From Synechococcus sp. CCY 0621 (lineage in GTDB: Bacteria; Cyanobacteriota; Cyanobacteriia; PCC-6307; Cyanobiaceae): a DNA stretch of 64,000 bases. Numbering within the stretch: position 1 is the first letter of the stretch; every line of letters begins with the position of its first letter. This document shows positions 37,333 to 45,911 of this stretch, one piece after another. The stretch lies in NCBI RefSeq assembly GCF_019038465.1, contig NZ_JAFKRH010000035.1, positions 16,982 through 80,981 on the forward strand, read 5' to 3'. Both the position numbers and the translations under genes were made by a program. The notes beneath the pieces were generated by a model, which saw only the letters and a list, made by a program, of their open reading frames with translations, searched no databases and was not told the origin of the DNA.

Positions 37333-38955
37333 GTGGCCGAATTGAACGAAATGGGGCTGGCCATGGCGACGCTGGCGGGCAGCGGCGCGACCGCCGGGTC
37401 AACGGCCGGCGGCATCCCGGAACTGGTGAGTCTCTCGATCGTGCTGCTGCTGCTGGCGACGGCGGTGGCCCTGATCGCCCAGCGGCTGCGGCTGCCCTAC
37501 GTGACCGGCCTGGTGCTGGCGGGGCTGCCGTTCACCGAAGTGTTCTCGCGACGGATCGGGCTCGATCCCTCGCTGGTGCTCAATCTCTTCCTGCCGATCC
37601 TGATCTTCGAGGCGGCGATCAACACCGACATCAGCCGGCTGCGCAGCACCTTCAAGCCGATCGCGCTGCTGGCGGGACCGGGCTCCCTGGTCGCCTCGGG
37701 GGTGATCGCCCTGCTGGTGCACCTGGCGCTGGGACTTCCCTGGATCCCTGCCCTGCTGGTGGGGGTGATCCTGGCCAACACCGACACGGTGTCGATGATC
37801 GCGGTCTTCAAGGAGATCCGGGTGCCCGCGCGGCTGACGACGATCGTGGAGGGCGAGACCCTGTTCAACGATGCGGCCGCCCTGGTCAGCTTCAACCTGC
37901 TGCTGCTGATCCACGCCTCCGGTTCGATCACGGTGGCGCAGGGGCTGCGGGAGATGGTGGTGGTGGCAGTGGGAGGGGTGCTGGTGGGCGGCGTCCTGGG
38001 CTACCTGTGCCTGCCGGTGTTCCTGCGGCTCCAGGATCCCCTCAGCTCCCTTCTGCTCACGGTGCCCCTGGCCCTGGGCACGTTTCAGTTCGGCCAGTTT
38101 CTGGGGGTCTCCGGTGCTGTGGCGGTGGTGATCGCCGGACTCGTCTTCGGCAACCAGGGCCTGCCACGCAGCGGCACGGCCTCCGACCGGCTCACCGTGC
38201 TGAATTTCTGGGAGTACGGGGGATTCATCGTCAACACCTTCCTGTTCCTGCTGATCGGCATCGAGATCAACCCCCTGACCCTGTGGGAGTCCCTGCCGGC
38301 GATTGCCCTGGTGGTGGTGGCCTACCAGCTGGCGCGGGTGCTCACGGTGTACGGGCTGCTGGCGCTGCTGCGCCGCTTCGATCGGCCGATCCCGCTGCGC
38401 TGGCAGCACGTTCTGGTGCTCGGCAACATCAAGGGTTCGCTCTCGATGGCGATGGCGGTGGCGATTCCCCTGTCGCTCGCCGGGAGGAGCGGGATCATCG
38501 AGCTGGTGTTCGGCGCGGTGTTGTTCTCCCTGGTGATCCAGGCGCTGGCGCTGCCCTGGCTGATCGGGAGCCTGAACATCGCCCAGGTGTCCCCCGTCAC
38601 CAGCGAGATCGGCAAGCTGCAGATCCAGCTGATCGCCTCCAAGGCCGCCCAGGAGGAACTCGACCGGCTGCTGAAGTCCGGTGTGCTGCCAAAGACCGCC
38701 TACGAGGAACTGTGGGCCTCCTACCAGGCGCGGGTGGCGGCGTCCGAGCGGGTGCTGCGGGAGGCCTACAGCGAGGGGCGTTCCGGCCCTGACCAGCCCG
38801 GGTCCCGACCGCTGGAGGCGATCCGGAGACGCCTGCTCCTGGCCGAGAAAGGGGCCCTGATCGAGGCGCTGCGCAAACGCATCGTGCCGGACGATCTCGT
38901 GCAGCCCTTCGTCAGAGATTTGGATGAGAGACTTCTAGCGCTGGACGACGACTAG
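37333..38955 (+). CDS. CPA1-family cation:proton antiporter
   Basis: The 540-residue protein has about 12 hydrophobic segments up to residue ~425. Family motifs are GLVLAGLPFTEVFSRR, LLVGVILANTDTVSMIAVFKE and the transport-site motif EGETLFNDAAALVSFNLLLL with the Asn-Asp pair. The cytoplasmic C-terminal ~110 residues (LDRLLKSGVLPKTAYEELW onward) are helical and charged, probably regulatory. A second in-frame start (ATG 37351) is possible. The predicted role is Na+/H+ or K+/H+ exchange. Its last 44 bases overlap the end of the convergent TrkA-type gene, a functionally related ion-homeostasis protein. Confidence 0.92.
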   Translation: MAELNEMGLAMATLAGSGATAGSTAGGIPELVSLSIVLLLLATAVALIAQRLRLPYVTGLVLAGLPFTEVFSRRIGLDPSLVLNLFLPILIFEAAINTDISRLRSTFKPIALLAGPGSLVASGVIALLVHLALGLPWIPALLVGVILANTDTVSMIAVFKEIRVPARLTTIVEGETLFNDAAALVSFNLLLLIHASGSITVAQGLREMVVVAVGGVLVGGVLGYLCLPVFLRLQDPLSSLLLTVPLALGTFQFGQFLGVSGAVAVVIAGLVFGNQGLPRSGTASDRLTVLNFWEYGGFIVNTFLFLLIGIEINPLTLWESLPAIALVVVAYQLARVLTVYGLLALLRRFDRPIPLRWQHVLVLGNIKGSLSMAMAVAIPLSLAGRSGIIELVFGAVLFSLVIQALALPWLIGSLNIAQVSPVTSEIGKLQIQLIASKAAQEELDRLLKSGVLPKTAYEELWASYQARVAASERVLREAYSEGRSGPDQPGSRPLEAIRRRLLLAEKGALIEALRKRIVPDDLVQPFVRDLDERLLALDDD

Positions 38956-39628
38956 CGTTGAGGCCGAGATAGTCGATCAGAGGGTGCACGAACTCCGGCC
39001 TGGTGACCACCAGGATCGTGGATCCTGCCTGGAGCACGGTGTTGCCGTTGGGGATCTCGACGCTGGCCTCTGGATTGAGCTGGTAGCCGATGATCAGGGA
39101 ACCGCTCGGGAAGCGGGGATCCTGGGCGATCGCAGCGACACTGCGGCCGGCCACGGAACAATCGGCGGGGACCGGCAACTTGAGCACCTTCACCTGGCCC
39201 TGCTCGAAGTGCATCATCGATTCAACGTCGGGATATTCGATCGCATTCGCCATCGTCGCCACCGCCAGATCGATGGTGCTGATGATGTGGCTGGCTCCCG
39301 CCAGGCGGTAGGCCTGAAGGAACTCACGATCACGCATGCGCACCACGATGTGGGAGCTGCCGTAGCTGCGCGAAAGGGTGATCAGGGCCAGGTTGAGGGC
39401 ATCGTCCCGCAGGGCGGCCACCACCGCATCCGCCTTGCGGATGCCGGCTTCGATCAGCACGGTGGAGCTGACCGCACTGCCCTCGAAGGCCATCACGCCG
39501 ATCTTCTCGCGGGCGAAGCTGCAGGCCAGCGGATCGATGTCGATGATCGCGATGGTGTGGCCGAGCTGAAGGAGCTGGCGAGCCAGGCCCAGCCCCATCA
39601 TTCCCGCCCCACCGATCAGCACGTACAT
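38912..39628 (-). CDS. TrkA-type NAD-binding K+ channel/transport regulator
   Basis: The 238-residue protein has an N-terminal RCK (TrkA_N) Rossmann fold with MYVLIGGAGMMGLGLARQLL and the acidic HTIAIIDIDPLACSFA. A C-terminal RCK_C-like domain spans about residues 140-225 (VLKLPVPADCSVAGRSVAAI, GNTVLQAGSTILVVTRPEF). Such subunits gate Trk/Ktr channels or K+ antiporters in response to nucleotides. No Trk/Ktr membrane subunit is in the window. The convergent CPA1 antiporter gene, which it overlaps at the 3' ends, is the only plausible local partner; that link is inference. Confidence 0.9.
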   Translation of the reverse strand: MYVLIGGAGMMGLGLARQLLQLGHTIAIIDIDPLACSFAREKIGVMAFEGSAVSSTVLIEAGIRKADAVVAALRDDALNLALITLSRSYGSSHIVVRMRDREFLQAYRLAGASHIISTIDLAVATMANAIEYPDVESMMHFEQGQVKVLKLPVPADCSVAGRSVAAIAQDPRFPSGSLIIGYQLNPEASVEIPNGNTVLQAGSTILVVTRPEFVHPLIDYLGLNASRRPALEVSHPNL

Positions 39629-39666
39629 GGGCGTGATGGTACCAACGGCGCAGGGGGACCCCGGAC

Positions 39667-42453
39667 TCAGGAGACTCCTGCCCGCATCAGCCGCTGCAGC
39701 TGACCGCTCTCCAGCTCCAGCACCCGGCGGGCGAAGTCCGGATCGCGCTCCAGCACTGCATCGAAGGAATCCACCGGCACCGCCAGCAGGCGGGTGCCGT
39801 CGGCCTCGGCCACGATCGTGCTCTCGGAGGCGCTGTGGGTCAGCACCTGCAGCTCGTCGAGCACCCGGCCGGGCTGGAGATCCTTCACCCAGGTGCGCTC
39901 GCCGTCCCGGTGATGGACCCGGGCGATGCCCTCGATCAGCAGCAGCAGCTCCCGGCAGGTGTCGCCCGCCTCGGTGATCAGTTCGCCCTTGGCGAAGCAG
40001 CGCACGTCGGCCTGGGAGGCCAGGGCATCGAGGGTGTCGGCATCGCTGCGGCGGAAGAAATCGCTGGTGGCCAGGAACACCCGCTTCTCCAGCTCCGGGA
40101 AGCCCCGCAGCTCCGGGTGTCCGTCGAGGGCCTCGACCGCCCCGGCGGTCTGGAGCAGCAGGGGCGGGGTGCCAGGCACGCCCAGCTCGGCGGCCAGGGC
40201 CCGGGCCCGACCGCCATCAAGACAGGCCGTCAGGAACAGGGCCGCCGAGGCCAGGGTGGGGCTGGGGTCGGCGGCCAGGGTGGCCAGGAAGCTGAGGGTC
40301 TCGTCGACGGGCACCTCCAGGGAACAGGAGGGAGCTTCGCCGCCGGGGTGGGCCAGGGTTTCGGCGACGGCCGCCGGCAGGCGCCGGTCCCAGCCCTCCC
40401 CGCGCAGCAGCGCCGGCAGTTCCAGCGGCGCAATCGCCTGCAGTCGCTGCACCAGGGCCGGCACCGCCGGATCCTCCTGGAGGGTGACCAGGCCGTCGAG
40501 GATCGCCCGCAGCGTCAGCTCCTTGCGCAGCTGCAGGCGGTCGTCGAGCAGGGCCAGCACGGCGGACTGGTGGCGCAGGGCGCTCTGGTGCAGGGCCCGG
40601 TAACCGTCGGTGAGGGCCGGCAGCCGCTCCAGCAACCGCTCCACCTTGTGGATGGCCGCCGCGGCGGGGGAGAGGTCGTCGAGCACCTGCTCCTCCTCGA
40701 GCGAGGAGATGCCGTACTCGCGCCGCAGGGCCTGCAGGGAGGCGCCATCGGGCCCACCCGCCACCGGGCCACTGCCGAGCCGCTGCACCAGCATCAGCCG
40801 CTCCAGCGACTTGCGGTAGCCGCTGAGGCGGATCTGGTCCTCCAGGCTGCGGCGGCTGTCGGGATCGAGCAGGCCGGGATCCTCGACGCCGAGTTCTTCG
40901 AGCAGCGTGCGGTGCTCGCTGTCGCTGATGCCAAGGGAGAGGCGCATCTGCTTGAGCACCTCCAGGCTGCTGGCGGCATTGACGAAGCCCTCCTCCAGGG
41001 CCTCCCGCACCACGCCCTTGTAGGCCTCATGCCGCTTCTGGCCGGTGAAGCCCGGCAGCACCTTGGCCAGCACATACACCTCCTCGGTGCCCAGGTCGGC
41101 GAGGGAGCGGCCATCGAGGTAGCGGCCCACATCGAGATCGAGGCGGGTGAGCTGCTTGCGGAAGCGCTCGGCCAGGTTCTCGCGGCCGTAGAGGTCGGGG
41201 GAGCGGCTCCAGGCCCGATAGAGCCAGAGGGTGCTGACGGCCACCAGGGTCACGTCGAACAGGTACTGCGCCCAGGCCGGTGCGAGCAGCAGCAGCGGCC
41301 GGCCGGCGAACAGGAAGAAGAAGTTGAAGACGAGGAAGGTGGCCACCACGAACACCCGGTGGCGGATCCGCTCGCGGTCGGGCTCGGCGCCGCGGCGCCG
41401 CACCCGGGTGCGCAGGGCCGACTCGATTGCCCGACCGGCGACCGTCCCCAACCAGGTGCACAGCCCCAGGAACAGGGGCACCGCCACCAGCTTGGGCACA
41501 TCGATCGGCTGGGCGAACAGAAAGAAGCCCGGCCGCAGCAATTGGGCCAGCTGGTCCTCCTGGCGCAGCCAGACGCCGGAGAAGTAGTACTCCCAGTTTC
41601 CGGCGTAGAGGTAGTAGTAGACGAAGTAGCCGAACACCAGGCCCACGTACCCGTAGCGCTCGAAGGCGAAGGCGGGGCTGGGCAGCTTGGCCCAGTAGGT
41701 GCGCTCGGCGTCAATGTCGATGCAGGGCTGCTGGCAGGCCACGCAGGCGCTCTGCTCGCTGCCGTCGGGCTGGACGGTGCGGCACATCGACTGGGTGATC
41801 GGCGTGCTGGCCATGTGGGCCTTGCTGCCCAGCAGGCCGGTGGGGGTGGAGAAGACGCTCTGCACCGGTGCCATCGGGCAGAAGTACTGGCACCAGCTCT
41901 TGCCGCCATAGAGCCAGCCCACGGTGATGGCACAGACGATGGTGAAGCTGAGCCAGGCGAACAGCACCAGGCGGTCGGCATTGAAGAAGAGAATGCGGCC
42001 GCAGAGGCCCACGAACAGCCAGCCGAACTGCAGCCTGGAGTAGTGCTTGCCCAGCCAGGAATCGGCCGGCACCTTGGCCAGCTGCAGGCGCTTCTCGCCG
42101 GTTTTGGGGTTCACCTTGGCGATCTGGCGCTGCAGCCCCAGGGCGCGGGGGATCTGGGAGAGGAAGGAGAGCGGGCAGATCCGCCGCCACAGCTCATGGC
42201 CGAACACCAGCAGGATGAAGATCCCCGATGGCACCACCAGGCCCCAGAACAGCGTGGTTCCCAGGGGGTAGGGGGTTTCGCTCAGGCAGGTCCCCTGCAC
42301 CGTCACGCAGGACTCCGGCAGGCGCAGGGGGCTCCAGGGATGGTCGGGCTCGGTGAACTGGGGCGTGAACGGGTCGTAGAGCAGGGAAAGGATGATCAGT
42401 AACCAGCCGGTGGTGAGCCCCCAGCGCACCAGATGCATCCGCCGTTCCGTCAC
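39667..42453 (-). CDS. membrane Fe-S (NapH/CcoG-like) protein fused to cyclic-nucleotide-binding domain
   Basis: The protein is 928 residues. The N-terminal ~420 residues hold about 8 membrane segments and a polyferredoxin-like cysteine set. There is RRICPLSFLSQIPRALG (Cys 93). WCQYFCPMAPVQ (Cys 188, 192) and ACVACQQPCIDID (Cys 237, 240, 244), plus Cys 224, recall the CxxCxxxCP clusters of NapH/NosR/CcoG quinol-to-periplasm electron proteins, although the spacing is atypical. A central ~340-residue helical, HEAT-like cytoplasmic region follows (residues ~440-780). The C terminus (~790-920) is a cNMP-binding/Crp-like beta-roll (CFAKGELITEAGDTCRELLL, GRVLDELQVLTHSASESTIV). There is no HTH, so it is a sensor-type input domain. 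I infer regulated membrane electron transfer; the partner is unknown. Confidence 0.8.
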   Translation of the reverse strand: MTERRMHLVRWGLTTGWLLIILSLLYDPFTPQFTEPDHPWSPLRLPESCVTVQGTCLSETPYPLGTTLFWGLVVPSGIFILLVFGHELWRRICPLSFLSQIPRALGLQRQIAKVNPKTGEKRLQLAKVPADSWLGKHYSRLQFGWLFVGLCGRILFFNADRLVLFAWLSFTIVCAITVGWLYGGKSWCQYFCPMAPVQSVFSTPTGLLGSKAHMASTPITQSMCRTVQPDGSEQSACVACQQPCIDIDAERTYWAKLPSPAFAFERYGYVGLVFGYFVYYYLYAGNWEYYFSGVWLRQEDQLAQLLRPGFFLFAQPIDVPKLVAVPLFLGLCTWLGTVAGRAIESALRTRVRRRGAEPDRERIRHRVFVVATFLVFNFFFLFAGRPLLLLAPAWAQYLFDVTLVAVSTLWLYRAWSRSPDLYGRENLAERFRKQLTRLDLDVGRYLDGRSLADLGTEEVYVLAKVLPGFTGQKRHEAYKGVVREALEEGFVNAASSLEVLKQMRLSLGISDSEHRTLLEELGVEDPGLLDPDSRRSLEDQIRLSGYRKSLERLMLVQRLGSGPVAGGPDGASLQALRREYGISSLEEEQVLDDLSPAAAAIHKVERLLERLPALTDGYRALHQSALRHQSAVLALLDDRLQLRKELTLRAILDGLVTLQEDPAVPALVQRLQAIAPLELPALLRGEGWDRRLPAAVAETLAHPGGEAPSCSLEVPVDETLSFLATLAADPSPTLASAALFLTACLDGGRARALAAELGVPGTPPLLLQTAGAVEALDGHPELRGFPELEKRVFLATSDFFRRSDADTLDALASQADVRCFAKGELITEAGDTCRELLLLIEGIARVHHRDGERTWVKDLQPGRVLDELQVLTHSASESTIVAEADGTRLLAVPVDSFDAVLERDPDFARRVLELESGQLQRLMRAGVS

Positions 42454-42554
42454 TGATGACCCGCGCCGCTGCGCCTAAGTGGCGCTGACCATAGCGATGG
42501 TCCCCGGAACCTGACACTCCTGGCGCCGGTGCCGGGCCGGCCAGAATCGCCGGA

Positions 42555-43259
42555 ATGACGTTCTTCTCCCGCCACTGGAGCACCTACCGCCAGGTCCTGG
42601 AGCATGACCTGATGGAGCACAGCGCGCTGACCGCGGCCATCACCCAGACGATCGGTGGCTGGCTGGCGCAGCGGGCTCCCGGGACACCGACCCTTCACGC
42701 CTTGGACCTGGGCTGCGGCGATCTGTCCCTGCTGCCGCCGCTGCTGCGGCGCCTGCCCCTGGCGTCGTTCACGGGCCTGGACCTGAACGGGGCCGTGCTG
42801 CCCCTGGCCAACGCAGCCCTGGGTCTGGTGCCCTACCCCTGCCAGTTCCTGGAGGGGGATCTGCTGGCCTGGGCCGAGGCGGAGCCGCCGGAGCCAACGG
42901 TGGATCTGCTGTTGAGCAGCTTCGCCATCCACCACCTGCAGGAGCCTGACAAAGGACGCTTCCTGCGGGGCTGCCGCCGCCGCATCGACCCGGACGGCCT
43001 GCTGCTCTGGGCCGACGTGTTCCGCGCCCCAGGCGAAAGCCGCGACACCTATGTGGCCCGCTACAGCGCGCGGGTGCACGGCTGGAGTCCGCTGGAGCAG
43101 GAGCGGCAGGAGGAGGTGATCACCCACCTGAGCCAGTGGGACCATCCAGCCGACCCGGAAGCGATCGTGAGTCAGGCGGAAGCGGCGGGCTGGCAGTGGC
43201 GGTGGGCCTGGCAGGGCCAGCACCAGGCCGAAGCCCTGGCGGCGCTGACTCCGGCGTAG
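42555..43259 (+). CDS. class I SAM-dependent methyltransferase
   Basis: The 234-residue protein begins MTFFSRHWSTYRQVLEHDLM. The SAM-binding fold has motif I LHALDLGCGDLSLLPPLL, the acidic loop FTGLDLNGAVLPLA, a DLLLSSFAIHHLQEP segment (motif IV/post-IV) and LRGCRRRIDPDGLLLWADVF. It resembles small-molecule methyltransferases (UbiE/Methyltransf_11/12 type); the substrate is unknown. It is divergent from the 928-residue Fe-S protein and directly followed by the decayed ABC-membrane fragment on the opposite strand. Confidence 0.88.
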   Translation: MTFFSRHWSTYRQVLEHDLMEHSALTAAITQTIGGWLAQRAPGTPTLHALDLGCGDLSLLPPLLRRLPLASFTGLDLNGAVLPLANAALGLVPYPCQFLEGDLLAWAEAEPPEPTVDLLLSSFAIHHLQEPDKGRFLRGCRRRIDPDGLLLWADVFRAPGESRDTYVARYSARVHGWSPLEQERQEEVITHLSQWDHPADPEAIVSQAEAAGWQWRWAWQGQHQAEALAALTPA

Positions 43260-43262
43260 GGC

Positions 43263-43500
43263 AACGTTGAGACCGCGATGCAACTGGAGCGCACGCCGCC
43301 AGTACCAGGCGTTGACAAGCGCCATCGGCAGCCGCGCCGCCATCGCGAAGAATCCCGCCTCGAGGTCATAGGTGAACAACATCACCAGCGAACCGATCAC
43401 GGCCACCACCTGGGAAAACATCGCCGGCACATCAGCTTCAAAGAAACCGACCATGTCACACATCATGTCTACCCGCGCCGACACGATCCTCGTGACGTGG
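43263..43500 (-). pseudogene. decayed partial copy of an ABC six-transmembrane domain gene
   Basis: The minus strand encodes MVGFFEADVPAMFSQVV and LVNAWYWRRAL with flanking sequence nearly the same as the middle of the intact ABC transmembrane gene at 45912-46754 (its 46235-46460 portion). Only the middle ~80 codons survive; both ends are missing. By eye the two DNA stretches share roughly four of every five bases in the same orientation. It directly follows the methyltransferase gene in the opposite direction. Confidence 0.8.
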
Positions 43501-43546
43501 GGGTCCACTACTTTCGGTATTTAAGAGAAAGATGCTTGAAAGGCCT

Positions 43547-43605
43547 GCCCAACATTCGAACTGTATGGCGCGGCTCACCGCGTCCGCCTCAGTGAATGGT
43601 TCGGC
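43547..43605 (-). other. attC-like site h (after DUF2254)
   Basis: The 59-bp imperfect palindrome reads, on the minus strand, from GCCGAAC to a GTTGGGC end that fits the GTTRRRY core. The arms CATTCACTG...GGCG...CGCGG pair with CCGCG...ATACAGTTCGAATG, with small bulges of unpaired bases on one side. It lies 40 bases 3' of the DUF2254 stop. Confidence 0.6.
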
Positions 43606-43645
43606 TCATTTGCTATCGGCGGGGTGGCTTCATACGTGTGTTTCA

Positions 43646-44989
43646 TCACCTAGAATCTGGCAGCTCGCTCAATAGTCGGTTCGCTGATTGGAAGCATTTT
43701 TCCACCCTCTGGCGGTCCTCCTCTTCCGGCAACCCTCTACTTGCTCCGCGGGCAATCATCCTGGCGTGCCGTAACAGTGCAATGCGGTCCTCTGAACGGT
43801 GCACAGATCCCGCGACCTCGGCAATCGTTTCCAGCAGGCGGAGGGTCACGGCGGTACTGGAACGGCCATATTCCCGGATCTGGTTGAACGCAGCATCCGT
43901 GACGTCCGGAAAAGTGAAGACAGGAATAATGACCCGAAGCTGCTCCTGAGTGTCATATCGATAAGGCGACGGCCTCTCTTGTTGAGCCAGGCGGCACAGT
44001 GCCGACCCCAGGCGGTCCAAACACGTTATCGCCGTAAACGGGTCGTTCACCCCGGGGGAGAGAGCTCGTACCGCGATTTCGACAAGCTGGTTGACCGCGA
44101 ACTGAATGTCCTGGCCGGATGTACGCTGGTTCCCAAGGGCGAACGCCGAATTGATTCGGTCCTTCAGCTGATCGGTAACCCTGTCACCTGGCCAGACCAC
44201 TACCAGTGGGCGCGTGGCGACGACATAGTGGCCGGGTCTTCGCGTCACTCGAATCACAACATCCTCTTGTATGGCCAACTCCATCAGGGCATCTTCGTCG
44301 ATGAACTGTAGATATCCGTCCCCGTCAGGTTCAATCGAACACGCCTCCTGGTCGATCCTTTCGAGGAAGTCTGCGCCAGGCGGCGCCGTTGGAATCAGGG
44401 GAGCACCCCGGCCGATGATTTTTGGAAACGGACGCTCTATTCCCTCAATCAGTTTCATTCCTACCCGGGCCACGATCTCGTTGGCCTGGATCGAAATAGA
44501 CACATGATGGATAAAGTAGATCAACACCCCCACACTCAACACCGCGAGCACCACACCGAGGCTGACCGACAGGTGGGGGACGAAGAGGGTTTCCTCAGCT
44601 CGGCGGATGCTGCGGAGAACGAGCAAGCAGTACAGGAAGGTAGCGACGAACGTACCGAGCACGACTTGCGTGGTGGTGTCGCGCATAAAATTGCGAAGCA
44701 GCCGGGGTCCGAGCTGTGAAGAAGCAAGCGACAGGGCGACCAAGGTCATAGAGAAGACGACACCGGCGATGTTGATCATGGAGCCCGCGATAGCCCCCAA
44801 CAAAGAACTCGCCCCCTCCGCTCCTCCGTTAAAAGTCAAACCCCAGTGAAGCGTCAACCAGTCCGTCACCGGCTTTTCTTGTGCGACGGTTACGAAGGCC
44901 AACAGCATCGCTCCGCTGGCCATGGCTGCGGGCAGAAACCAGAAACTGGAGCGAATGCGGTTCCATGTTTTGAAAACCGGTACTCTCAT
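43646..44989 (-). CDS. DUF2254 membrane protein
   Basis: The 447-residue protein has four N-terminal hydrophobic segments: WFLPAAMASGAMLLAFVTVA, the region around MINIAGVVFSMTLVALSLAS, VVLGTFVATFLYCLLVLRSI and VSLGVVLAVLSVGVLIYFIH. A large soluble domain (residues ~170-447) contains the family motifs ERIDQEACSIEPDGDGYLQF, DIQFAVNQLVEIAVRALSPGVNDPFTA and LPEEEDRQRVEKC. DUF2254 proteins are predicted inner-membrane proteins of unknown function. AT-richer DNA, an attC-like site just downstream and a second one upstream suggest it is an integron cassette gene; at 1.4 kb it is large for one. Confidence 0.9.
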   Translation of the reverse strand: MRVPVFKTWNRIRSSFWFLPAAMASGAMLLAFVTVAQEKPVTDWLTLHWGLTFNGGAEGASSLLGAIAGSMINIAGVVFSMTLVALSLASSQLGPRLLRNFMRDTTTQVVLGTFVATFLYCLLVLRSIRRAEETLFVPHLSVSLGVVLAVLSVGVLIYFIHHVSISIQANEIVARVGMKLIEGIERPFPKIIGRGAPLIPTAPPGADFLERIDQEACSIEPDGDGYLQFIDEDALMELAIQEDVVIRVTRRPGHYVVATRPLVVVWPGDRVTDQLKDRINSAFALGNQRTSGQDIQFAVNQLVEIAVRALSPGVNDPFTAITCLDRLGSALCRLAQQERPSPYRYDTQEQLRVIIPVFTFPDVTDAAFNQIREYGRSSTAVTLRLLETIAEVAGSVHRSEDRIALLRHARMIARGASRGLPEEEDRQRVEKCFQSANRLLSELPDSR

Positions 44990-45025
44990 GGCGATGCTCC
45001 GTCATTCATTCGCATGTCCTACTGA

Positions 45026-45112
45026 GCCGAACGCTGCCCTTGAGTGACAGGCGAAACGCGTTCGCTGTCGAAGCAGATTCGACGGCGGACTGTCCACTTC
45101 AGGGAGTTGCTC
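45026..45112 (-). other. attC-like site g (after HigA-like antitoxin)
   Basis: The 87-bp site reads on the minus strand from GAGCAAC to GTTCGGC. Its arms CCCTGAAGTGGACAG and CTGTCACTCAAGGGCAG pair with one or two extrahelical bases. The outer portion strongly resembles site d at 50555-50643: both share the TGCC(A/C)(C/T)TGAGTG(G/A)CAGGC arm. It lies between the DUF2254 start and the antitoxin stop. Confidence 0.65.
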
Positions 45113-45168
45113 GAAAGTGTCGCATCTCCACAGGCAGAGTTTGCGGATCTAAACATAGCCGGCAGAGC

Positions 45169-45477
45169 TCATGTCACCTCCGCTTCACTTCTCACAGAGG
45201 CGCTCAACTTCAGTCCAAGGGCCGAGACAACTTTCAGGATGGTGACAAAGCTCGGGATGCGCTCACCAGATAAGGCCTTGTAGAGGCTCTCCCTGAAATG
45301 GCCTGAATCTCTGGCCACCTGGGTCATCCCCTGGGCCCGCGCGATGTCGCCCAGGGCCTTGGCAATGAAGGCAGCATCGCCATCCGCCTCCTCGATACAT
45401 GCTTCTAGGTAGGCCGCCATCTCCTCCGGCGTTGGTAGTTGCTCGGCAACGTCATAGGGGCTCGTCGTGGTTTTCAT
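45169..45477 (-). CDS. HigA-like addiction-module antidote protein
   Basis: The 102-residue protein starts MKTTTSPYDVAEQLPTPEEM. It contains an HTH-type segment (FIAKALGDIARAQGMTQVAR) followed by SGHFRESLYKALSGERIPSF and TILKVVSALGLKLS, typical of the putative addiction module antidote family that pairs with RelE/HigB toxins. The ATG overlaps the last base of the upstream toxin frame's TGA (TGATG). That toxin is broken by frameshifts, so the antitoxin is now an orphan or neutralises a toxin elsewhere. Confidence 0.87.
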   Translation of the reverse strand: MKTTTSPYDVAEQLPTPEEMAAYLEACIEEADGDAAFIAKALGDIARAQGMTQVARDSGHFRESLYKALSGERIPSFVTILKVVSALGLKLSASVRSEAEVT

Positions 45478-45790
45478 CAGCTCTCCTCAGTCAGATTGTC
45501 TGCAAGCAGAAGGGCCTCATCAATGCCCTTGACTTGTGAGCTCTTGACTCCGCCTGCCAAAAGGATGATCAAGGCGGGTTCCCCTCTGCAGGTCGTAGAC
45601 CCTGTATCCAGGACCGCAGTTGATCCGCAAGCCATCGGAGCAACCCCTCTGCTTGGCGGACTTCAACCATCCAACAACTGTAGCCTCATGGCGACGACCA
45701 TGCGATGCCGCGTTGCTGGTTCCCATCAAGGGCAACTCATCCTTAGAACGCTTATTGGATGATTCCCGCAAACCAAGCACTACTGCCCCT
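45477..45790 (-). pseudogene. frameshifted RelE/HigB-type toxin
   Basis: The minus strand encodes GLRINCGPGYRVYDLQRG, matching the (L)RINYGPGYRVYxxQRG core of HigB/RelE-like toxins. It then shifts frame and continues as ALIILLAGGVKSSQ and VKGIDEALLLADNLTEES with a TGA that overlaps the antitoxin ATG. Together these two frames make the expected C-terminal half of the family. The N-terminal half (around NAAS and KSAKQRG) also lies in inconsistent frames. At least one frameshift is certain, so no full-length toxin can be made. Confidence 0.8.
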
Positions 45791-45911
45791 AACTTCCGTG
45801 AATGACCCTGGGTCATCAGGCTGGCTTGCAGCAAAACCACTGCGGAAACGTCCGTTTCCCCTTCGACCCCGCCAACGATAGCCGTGGTTGCACGCTGCAA
45901 TGGGCTGCCGC

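Larger units (their letters stand above)
43547..45900 (-). mobile_element. integron-like cassette cluster B (two cassettes, no integrase)
   Basis: Two attC-like hairpins (43547-43605 and 45026-45112) each lie just 3' of a minus-strand gene (DUF2254, and the HigBA-type antitoxin). This is the order gene then attC expected of integron cassettes read on the minus strand. The DNA here is visibly AT-richer than the core. The right-hand boundary is approximate and is set near the end of the toxin remnant, where a short motif shared with the right end of cluster A occurs. No integrase is visible. Confidence 0.55.
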
